In this document: one piece after another, positions 13,090-21,100 of the stretch
Layout: each line of letters starts with the position of its first letter
How positions within the stretch are numbered: the first letter of the stretch is position 1
Origin: a virus
Virus record (IMG/VR): IMGVR_UViG_3300043567_000778
Coordinates: 1-46,645 of that record
Length of the DNA stretch: 46,645 nucleotides
Reading direction: 5' to 3' (one strand)
Notes under the pieces: model-generated
Database searches by the model: none
Told to the model about the DNA's origin: nothing
Seen by the model: only the letters and a program-made list of their open reading frames with translations
Program-made: the position numbers and the translations under genes

Positions 13090-13133
13090 CTTATAGAATC
13101 TTAGACCCTTATCTCAAAAGGAACAAACCTATT

Positions 13134-13469
13134 CTAATGGGATTCTTGAGGTTTGTCAAGGTTTTTTGTAATATCCTCAAACTTCTTATCCCAACTTTCT
13201 TTGTCTTCTTTCCATTTATTCAAAGGACAACTATCAAGAATAATCTTTGCCTTTGCAGGAATAAAACATCCACATTCTTTACAGCGATTTTCTAATTCAT
13301 TGTATTTTTCACATTTTTTACAAGTATTAATTCTTTCTTCATAAACATCATCAGAAACAAACAATACTTTATCTTGATTCTTTTGAATGTAATTGATGAG
13401 ATCCCAAGAAAACTTTGCTAAGTTTTTTCCTTGTTCAACTAAAGATGGATAATCCTGATTTTCAGACAT
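13134..13469 (-). CDS. Small Zn-ribbon protein
   Basis: The protein has 111 residues from MSENQDYPSLVEQGKNL. The C-terminal half carries CKKCEKYNELENRCKECGCF and then CPLNKW, a C-x2-C ... C-x2-C-x-C ... C metal site. The 40-residue protein at 25638-25760 is essentially this ribbon alone. Conserved cyanomyovirus protein from memory; function is unknown. Three extra codons upstream (MIK) are possible. Confidence 0.75.
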   Translation of the reverse strand: MSENQDYPSLVEQGKNLAKFSWDLINYIQKNQDKVLFVSDDVYEERINTCKKCEKYNELENRCKECGCFIPAKAKIILDSCPLNKWKEDKESWDKKFEDITKNLDKPQESH

Positions 13470-13498
13470 TTTAATCAATTCAAAGTTTCAAATATTTA

Positions 13499-14587
13499 TT
13501 ATGGTAGGTATAATCCCTTAATGGTTGATGAATTGATTGTCCCCGAAACAGAATAGTTAGATCCTGAGATTGCTCTTCCAGAAGGTCCTCCGTTTCCACT
13601 GTTTGTAGTATTTCCACCACTTGAACCCCAATCTCCACCACTTCCACCAGTTTCTCCAGTAGCACCATTTGTAGACCCACAACCATTGTTAGGACCTCCT
13701 GCTGCCCCTGCTGCCCCTGCTAGAGACCCTGCATTATTGTAACCTCTACCAGGACCCCCATCACCTCCAACACCGCCAGTTCCCCCAGAAACTCCATAAG
13801 TTCGAGTGCAAGTTCTATATTGAGTCCATTGACTTGCTTCCCACCAACAATTTCCCCACCAGTTACAAACCTGCCTTCTTCCACATTCACCGCCACCCCA
13901 ACAAGAACCATTTACATAAGGAGATGGGCACTCTGGACAACTACCACATTGCGATGCAGTATAAGAATCTGTGCAAGTTCCTGGACTTCCCGTAGCACCT
14001 GTAGCACCTTTTTCTCCTCCTCCACCACCACCATAGATATTTGCACCACTTCTTACAAACACAACAATATTATTTCCTCCAGAGGAACTCATTGAGAGAG
14101 CAGTTCCTCCACTACCACCACTAATTGTGGCAGCAGTTCCTCCAGAACCAGCAGCACCATAAATTCCACCAGAAACATCAACAGTTAAATTATATACAGT
14201 TGCATTAAAATCTACAGCAGTTGAAGATATTGAGTTAGATCCACAAGTTCCATTGATATACATCCATTTTCGGATGTTTTTGTTTAAGTTATTGTTCCAA
14301 GATTGAGCATCAATATCAAAATTAACATCAGTTCCAGTTTGTGTGATATAATAATACTTGATTGAATTTCTAAATTGAGATATTGCTAGATTAGACGCAG
14401 TAGAAATGCTACTATTTTCTGTAGCATCTGGAACAATTGGATTGGTATTTGTAGTTGTTGTATTCCTTCTTAACTCCGAAGCACTAATGGATCCAGATCC
14501 AGATTCCTTAAAGTTAGTTCGCAATGAACTAAAGGAAATAGACCCAGAAGAGTAATATGGTCCTGCTTTTGTTACAGATGCTGACAT
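13499..14587 (-). CDS. Glycine- and cysteine-rich virion protein, candidate fibre-tip adhesin
   Basis: The protein has 362 residues. The N-terminal third is Ser/Asn/Thr-rich (SISASELRRNTTTTN). Next come Gly-rich runs (GGSGGTALSMSSSGG), a central insert with nine cysteines (CGSCPECPSP, CGRRQVC) and more Gly-rich runs including GRGY and GGDWG. The protein at 26264-27376 has the same order of parts. Polyglycine repeats are known from gp38-type tail-fibre adhesins of T4-like phages, so a host-binding tip is inferred. A late promoter (14602-14612) precedes it. Confidence 0.65.
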   Translation of the reverse strand: MSASVTKAGPYYSSGSISFSSLRTNFKESGSGSISASELRRNTTTTNTNPIVPDATENSSISTASNLAISQFRNSIKYYYITQTGTDVNFDIDAQSWNNNLNKNIRKWMYINGTCGSNSISSTAVDFNATVYNLTVDVSGGIYGAAGSGGTAATISGGSGGTALSMSSSGGNNIVVFVRSGANIYGGGGGGEKGATGATGSPGTCTDSYTASQCGSCPECPSPYVNGSCWGGGECGRRQVCNWWGNCWWEASQWTQYRTCTRTYGVSGGTGGVGGDGGPGRGYNNAGSLAGAAGAAGGPNNGCGSTNGATGETGGSGGDWGSSGGNTTNSGNGGPSGRAISGSNYSVSGTINSSTIKGLYLP

Positions 14588-14601
14588 TTCACTTGGATTT
14601 T

Positions 14602-14612
14602 TATTTATTTAT
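14602..14612 (-). promoter_or_regulatory. Late promoter motif (ATAAATAAATA)
   Basis: Two overlapping ATAAATA motifs read leftward about 15 bp before the ATG of 13499-14587. This is the T4-type late -10. Confidence 0.6.
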
Positions 14613-14622
14613 TCTTAGGACT

Positions 14623-16080
14623 TCAATTTATAATAACCGAACCATTTAAGACAGACCTATGAGGAATATTCATATTCTGTTTCTTTGCTTTTTGAACTTC
14701 TTCATAACGAAGACGACAATTTTCCAAAATCTCATTTCCATTTGGTAAAGAGTTTATAAATTTTCGGATTGACTCTGGATTAAACATTTGGAGTCCCTGA
14801 GCAACTTGAATATAACTATCCACGTGCCAGAACTCTTTTTCTTTTTCAATACTTGTTTCTTCTAAAAATTCTTCTCTACATTTTTGGTCGAATGCCTCTA
14901 CCCATTCCGATTTATGGGATGTCATATATCTCCAAAAATCAGAATCTGTGCGATTTGTATTGTAATGTAAGCACACAAATTCAACAACTTCTTTGTATAA
15001 ACTATTGCAGCGACGATTGCATTCCATACGATTATATTTTAAATTACTCAATGTTGGATTATAGTCAATAAAATCTTTCATTTGTTGCACAATGATGTGA
15101 ATACCAGTGGATTCTAAAGGTTCAACAAATCCACTTGACAATCCCACTGCCATACAATTACCTATCCAGTGATTTTCATAGTATCCTGGATTATATTCAA
15201 TAATTCTATCTGTTTGGAGTTCTGTATTGAAATTTTTTAGAATCCACTGATTGTATTTTTTTCTTGCTTCTTCATCAGAAGTGAATCTAGAAGAATACAA
15301 ATATCCAGTTCCATATCTATTTCCAATTGGAATTTGCCATATCCAACCATTTTCAGTTGCTTCTGCCAATGTATAAGAAGGAACTTCTGCAAATTGATAT
15401 GGAATTTGTTGAGGAATTGCCCTATTAATTGGTAAGTAATCTGATATATCTTTCCACTTCGGATTTAATTCTTTTAGTAGAAGAGAGTTAAATCCAGAGG
15501 CATCAATATAAAAATCTGCAGTAACTTCTCCACTTTTTTGAAAGATTATACTTTGAATATTTTCACCATCAGAGTTTACTTTTTCTGCAATGTCATCAAT
15601 AATTTCAATCTGGTCTTCAATTTTTTCCTGAAGATATTGTGACAGTATTTGTGTGTCTATATGTAATGCGTGAACAAATCTAAAAGTGTGACTGGGTAAT
15701 GTTGCAGTTGCTTTTGAATAATTCATTCCACCATCATAGTTACCCATCATAATGGAATACAAACTTTCTGGATAATGAGTGTTCGAAAAATCAAGTTCAG
15801 GAAATCCGTGAAAGTATTCTACTCCAGGAATCCAGTCCTTAAAATTAATACCAAGTTTAACTGTGCTTCCAGTATCTTTTAAAAATTCATTTATATCTAC
15901 ATCCAAATACTTTTTCAAGAAATATGTCACAATTGGAGTTGTGCTTTCTCCAACTGCAATATTTTTCTTTTTTGCATCATAATACAAAGAAACGCTAACT
16001 TCATCTCCCCAGCGTTTCTTTATCATCGTAGCAGCAATCAATCCAGAAGTTCCAGACCCAAGAATTACAAATTTTTTCAT
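14623..16080 (-). CDS. Flavin-dependent tryptophan halogenase
   Basis: The protein has 485 residues. The FAD-binding GSGTSG is at 8-13, GESTTP at 44-49, the likely catalytic Lys at 75 (STVKLGINF), WIWQIP at 246-251 (the WxWxIP halogenase signature) and PLESTGI at 321-327 with the conserved Glu323. Family enzymes use FADH2, oxygen and halide to chlorinate or brominate tryptophan. Length is slightly below the usual 510-540 but no motif is lost. It is a known auxiliary gene of marine cyanomyoviruses; the substrate in infected cells is not established. It lies among virion genes, suggesting late expression. Confidence 0.9.
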   Translation of the reverse strand: MKKFVILGSGTSGLIAATMIKKRWGDEVSVSLYYDAKKKNIAVGESTTPIVTYFLKKYLDVDINEFLKDTGSTVKLGINFKDWIPGVEYFHGFPELDFSNTHYPESLYSIMMGNYDGGMNYSKATATLPSHTFRFVHALHIDTQILSQYLQEKIEDQIEIIDDIAEKVNSDGENIQSIIFQKSGEVTADFYIDASGFNSLLLKELNPKWKDISDYLPINRAIPQQIPYQFAEVPSYTLAEATENGWIWQIPIGNRYGTGYLYSSRFTSDEEARKKYNQWILKNFNTELQTDRIIEYNPGYYENHWIGNCMAVGLSSGFVEPLESTGIHIIVQQMKDFIDYNPTLSNLKYNRMECNRRCNSLYKEVVEFVCLHYNTNRTDSDFWRYMTSHKSEWVEAFDQKCREEFLEETSIEKEKEFWHVDSYIQVAQGLQMFNPESIRKFINSLPNGNEILENCRLRYEEVQKAKKQNMNIPHRSVLNGSVIIN

Positions 16081-16103
16081 ACTTACAAATTAACTTATAC
16101 TAT

Positions 16104-18107
16104 TTAATGGAAGTCAGTCCAACCAACTCCAGTATAACCCTGAAACTTATTTGTCGTTAAGTTATAAACAATTGCACCAATTTGAGTGATTAGTCCAACT
16201 CTTTCTGATGCAGTGACTCTTGGAATAATCATAAACGAAGCAATTTTATTTGTAATTCCATATCCAGCATTTGAGAAATCAACTGCCGCTAGGGCAACCG
16301 TAGTTCCTACACCAACCGTAGAAGTATTATCGAAAATTGCATTTCCACCATAAACGTTAATAATGGATTGATAACCTTCATCAGGTGGATATATTTCAAT
16401 ATTTCCATAGACACCTAAATGCGAATTGGTTGTTGTAGTTCCAATTCCAACACCATCAGAATAAACATAACCACCAACAACTAAACTTTCCGTTGGAATA
16501 ACATCAGTATTAATTCCAATGCTTCCAAATAGAGCAATTTTCTCCCTAGCATCTAAATCAGCAATCGGTGCTGTCGTTCCAATTCCAATATTGTTGGTAA
16601 TTAATAAATTATCAGATACATTTAAATCAAAGAATGTCGAAACACCAGAAGAGTTAATAATATTTGTATTTGTAATTAACGATGGTAACGTTATACTTCC
16701 TGCAGTTAGATTTCCAACAACTGTTACATTACTTCCAAAATGAGCGTTACTAGTAACAGTTGAAGTTCCAACAACGTGTAGATTACTTGATGGATTTGTA
16801 ATTCCAATACCCAAATAACCACCATAAGTCAGAGACATTAATTCGGTATTTGTCTGACCATAAATCCAATCAAATCTTCCTGTGCCAATGCCAGAGGGTC
16901 CAGCGTGTAGATAAAGATTTACATTTCCAGTGTCATTATTCAGAATATCCAGAGTTTTATCTGTGCTACCAAATCTAATGACTGCGGTGCTTCTACCAAC
17001 ACCAACAGACTGACCAATACTAATTCTTGCTTGGTTTGTTCTAGAAACAACTTCGACTAAAGTATCGTTGTTTTTAATAACCTGCACTTCTGATGTTGGA
17101 ATTGCAGTTCCTACACCAATATTTCCAGTGCTTAATGCTGCAAATCCTGTTCCTGCTGCTCCAACATTTACAGAATTAGATGCTGTTGCAATACCTACAA
17201 CAATATTTGGACTTCCAGATAAAGCAGTGGCAGTAGTAGCGGTGCCAGTTAAATTACCAACAAAAGTAGTTGCAGTTACGATTCCAGAGACACTGATATT
17301 TGATGGAAGTCTGCTATTCGAAAGAGTTCCAGATTCTACATTACTTGCGTTAAGCTGAGTAAGTCCAATTCCAGAACCAACAAAACTTGAAGCAGTTACG
17401 ATTCCAGAAACATTAATGTTAGATGGTAATCTATCATTTGATAGTGTTCCTGCTGTGATTACCGATGCATTTAAATCAGTAATAGCATCACCAGGTCCAC
17501 TAAATCTAGAAGCAGTTATAATACCAGAAACATTGATGTCTGATGGAAGTCTACTGTTTGAAAGAGTTCCTGATGAAATATTGGATGCATTTAGATTTGT
17601 AATGTTTGAACCAGACCCAACAAAAGTTGCTGCAGATACAGTTCCAACACCTGTAAATCCAGCGGCAGTTATGATTCCAGTGTATGTTGCGTTTCCGTTA
17701 TTATTGATTGTAACTGCAGCACCAACTTGGAAATTACCCGTTGGTAACGTGGTTCCAATTCCAACATTTGATGTTGTAGAAATATTTCCAGCAGAAACGT
17801 GCCATCCATCAACAGCGATAGCATAAATCCCAGTCAAACCAGCAGCACTTCCAGAGAAAGATGCTGCAGTCATTACTCCAGAAACTGACGCTCCAGTTGC
17901 TGTAAGGAACCCAACAGTTGCAACTCCAACATTTAATTGACTTGCAGTTACAAATCCTGTGACCCTTGTGTCGCCATACACATTTAAAAGATAACCTTCA
18001 GGAATCGTTGTTCCGATTCCAACCAAACCATTTGCGTTTACGACAAAATTATCTTCATCAACCTGAACGCCATTTCTAAAGTTAAATGACTTTTTATAAT
18101 TTGCCAT
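16104..18107 (-). CDS. Repetitive tail-fibre-like virion protein
   Basis: The protein has 667 residues. It begins with a short attachment-like region (FRNGVQVDEDNFVVNANG) and then consists of Gly/Ser/Thr-rich beta repeats. At least three 40-residue units contain GTLSNSRLPSNI and VSGIVTA (about 17279-17640), with other repeats of GIGTT type. The C-terminus has EYVGLITQIGAIV-like strands and GYTGVGWTDFH. No S74 domain is present. Probably a fibre shaft; a late motif precedes it. Confidence 0.7.
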   Translation of the reverse strand: MANYKKSFNFRNGVQVDEDNFVVNANGLVGIGTTIPEGYLLNVYGDTRVTGFVTASQLNVGVATVGFLTATGASVSGVMTAASFSGSAAGLTGIYAIAVDGWHVSAGNISTTSNVGIGTTLPTGNFQVGAAVTINNNGNATYTGIITAAGFTGVGTVSAATFVGSGSNITNLNASNISSGTLSNSRLPSDINVSGIITASRFSGPGDAITDLNASVITAGTLSNDRLPSNINVSGIVTASSFVGSGIGLTQLNASNVESGTLSNSRLPSNISVSGIVTATTFVGNLTGTATTATALSGSPNIVVGIATASNSVNVGAAGTGFAALSTGNIGVGTAIPTSEVQVIKNNDTLVEVVSRTNQARISIGQSVGVGRSTAVIRFGSTDKTLDILNNDTGNVNLYLHAGPSGIGTGRFDWIYGQTNTELMSLTYGGYLGIGITNPSSNLHVVGTSTVTSNAHFGSNVTVVGNLTAGSITLPSLITNTNIINSSGVSTFFDLNVSDNLLITNNIGIGTTAPIADLDAREKIALFGSIGINTDVIPTESLVVGGYVYSDGVGIGTTTTNSHLGVYGNIEIYPPDEGYQSIINVYGGNAIFDNTSTVGVGTTVALAAVDFSNAGYGITNKIASFMIIPRVTASERVGLITQIGAIVYNLTTNKFQGYTGVGWTDFH
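17279..17640. repeat. Three tandem 120-bp coding repeats in the fibre gene
   Basis: The units encode 40 residues each, with conserved GTLSN-RLPSNI and VSGI-TA. Such units can be lost or gained by recombination and would change fibre length. Confidence 0.7.
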
Positions 18108-18123
18108 CTTATACGTTTTTTAG

Positions 18124-21100
18124 TTATTTATCTTGGAGTTTTTGCTCAAGAGATTCAACCTTTGCGGAAAGTTCCTTAATTGCCTCAACAAGTAGTGGAA
18201 CAATCTTATGATACTCAACGGCAAGGTATCCATTATCTCTAGTTGTAACTGCTTCAGGAAGAACTTCTAAAATTTCTTGAGCAATGACACCAACATCATT
18301 ACCTTCTTTTCCAGATTGTTCATTCCAAGTATAGGTATTACCACTGATTGAGAGCACTTTTGCAAGTGGGTCTTCAATTGGAACAATATTATCCTTAAAT
18401 CTTTGGTCAGATGTAAAGAATGCAGTGATGTCTCCAGTGACTCTAAGTTCACCATTTACAGTTGTAATGTCTCCACTGTCATTACCAAGAGTTGAGTTGC
18501 CATTGACACTTAAAGTGCTGCTGACTGAAAGTGTGCCAGTTACACTGACATTATCATCAAGAGTTGTAGTTCCACCAGCAGAATCGATTGTTAGATTTCC
18601 TGTAGACGTATCGATTTCATTATCACCAGTAACTCCAATTTGAATGTTATCAATTGAAGCACCACCATTTGCGTCAAGTAAACCAGTAACAGTTGCAGTT
18701 CCTGTAATACTTACATTATCATCAAGAGTTGTAGTTCCACCAGCAGAATCGATTGTTAAATTACCGGTAGAGGTATCAATCTCATTATCACTCGCAACAC
18801 CAATTCTGATGTTGTCGATGGTTGCTCCACCATTTGCATCAAGAAGACCAGTGAATGTTGAAACTCCAGTGATTGCTAGTGTTCCACCGACATTCAGATT
18901 CTTTACAATTCCAACTCCACCAGCAACTGTAAATGCACCGTTGGTTGTTGATGTTGACTGAGTTGAATTCGTAATTGAAACTGTTCCAGTGTAGGTAGTA
19001 TTTCCACCAACATTTAAGTTTTCTCCAATACCAACGCCACCTCTGACAGTTAGAGCACCTTTTCCGACAGAATCTGAAGATGTTGTATTAGTGATTCTGA
19101 CTTGACCACTGAATGTTACAGCATCTTTTGCTCTAATTTGTTTGTTGAACGTAACTGGACCATCAAACTGTGAAAGAATCGTGCCAGAATCTCCACCTTC
19201 AACAAGAAGTCTTTCTTTAACAGTGACTTCATCATAAACTACACTAGATTTGGAAGGGTCTTCACCTGTGACAGTAGGAGTTGGAATATCATATGAAGTG
19301 ACTTCACCTGAAGATGATGAAGTTTTGGTGTTTCCACTGAAGAAATCACCACTGTTATTCATACCAGTGTAAACAACAATACCACCCGATCTTTCTTGAG
19401 ATTGAACAAGGAAGTCTTCTCTTTCTGAGAGAGATTTTAATTGAACTTGAGGTAAACCTGTGGAATAGTTTCCAGGACCGTATCCAAGATATTCAAAAGT
19501 ATGACCAGAAGCACGAAGAATTGATGGTCTGCGGAACTCAACAGGAAGTGGATTAATCTTACGAATCAGAGATCCATCGTCGTGAGTTTCTTTACGTGTT
19601 CCAAGAGCACCACGAAGAACTGTAAACTGAGAATTATTACTTGAAGAAGTAATTCTCATTACCTCACTATCAACTTGAATGTAAGATCCCATTGGGAATC
19701 TTGCTCCAGTTCCAATACCTGTTGTAATTGACGAAATCTGGAGTGTCGTTGCTGCCGAGTCATCAGAAATTGCCGATGACAGTCTTACAATTTCTTTTCC
19801 ATAGAAAGCAGTTTGACGCACACCAAAGTTCTCTTCTCTAATATCAGAAATTGCGTCATTGGCAGATAGAGCATGTTTGAGAACAAAACCGTTCACAACA
19901 CTCAGAGATTTATTGGTTGTTGCTGTGAATGTTGTAATGCCTACTCTTTCTCTTACAATATAATCTCCAACATTATTATTTGAAGAATCGATAATTCTAA
20001 ACTTATTACCTGCTAAGAGTCCGTGTGGGGTTGCAGTAGTAAAGGTTGTAATTCCTGTTGCTGAACTATAACTAGTTGTTGTAATTCCTGCAGATGGTCC
20101 GACAACTACTACATATTGACCAATAACTGGTTCTGGATCTCCAGCAGTTTTGGCAATGGAGATTTGGGTTGCGGAACCAACTGCACTGATTCGATGATAA
20201 GAATCTGCAGTTGTTCCAATACCTGTAATTTGAACAACATCCCCAACACTTGTTGAAATACCAGCGGTAGATAGAGTATATCTTGCATTACCATTACCAG
20301 ATCCAATTCTGGTGTTATCAAAGAACAATGCTTCCCCATTTGTATATCCAGATCCTGCAGAAAGAATCTCAACAGAAGTTACTGCACCACCAGATACAAC
20401 AACTTTTGCGTTTGCTCCTTTCCAAGTTCCAACAAGTGGATCTGCATTACTGTTTAGAAGTTTAACATCATAATAAGTTCCATCAGTATAGGATGCTCCT
20501 GCAGTAATCGCACCAAGAGCAATTCCACCAAGTCCGTGTCTTCTACCAAATGTAAGAGTTGAACTTGTAGGTGATGTAGAAGTTGCAGTGATAGATTGTC
20601 CGATTCCTAGAGATGTTGTGAACTTGTCAATTGTTTCTCTGGTAATACTCTTCTTCAGATCACTTGTGTTTGTATCACCAATTGGAGCACGAAGAGCAAA
20701 TGTTTTTGCAGATGGTGGGTTTGTTTCAATATTATCTCTATCTAACTGAGGATAAAGATCTACAGGACTTTGTGAATACTCAAGATTGATAAACTCTTCT
20801 GGGATTCCATTACTTGCGTTTAAAACATATAAGTGATAGATTCCATCCTGTTGACCTTGAACATATGGAGAAATAACTTCATTTCTGTAAATATACAGAT
20901 TTTGTTGAATATCATTTCTCTCAAAACGTGGTAGGTCTCTAACCTGATTATCCGTAGTTCTTAAATCAATATTATTTGTGCTTGTTGCACCGAGAATATG
21001 AACTCTACCACTCAAATCAGTTGTAGAGTATGTAAATGACATATCATCTACAACAGAAGCAACACGGAATCTTCCATTATATCCACGATTATCTGTACCG

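Noticed and set aside
17279-18877. Regular repeats suggesting a CRISPR array
   Set aside because: The repeats are in frame, of 120 or 165 bp, encode fibre units and have no unique spacers; no CRISPR or cas gene is seen anywhere.
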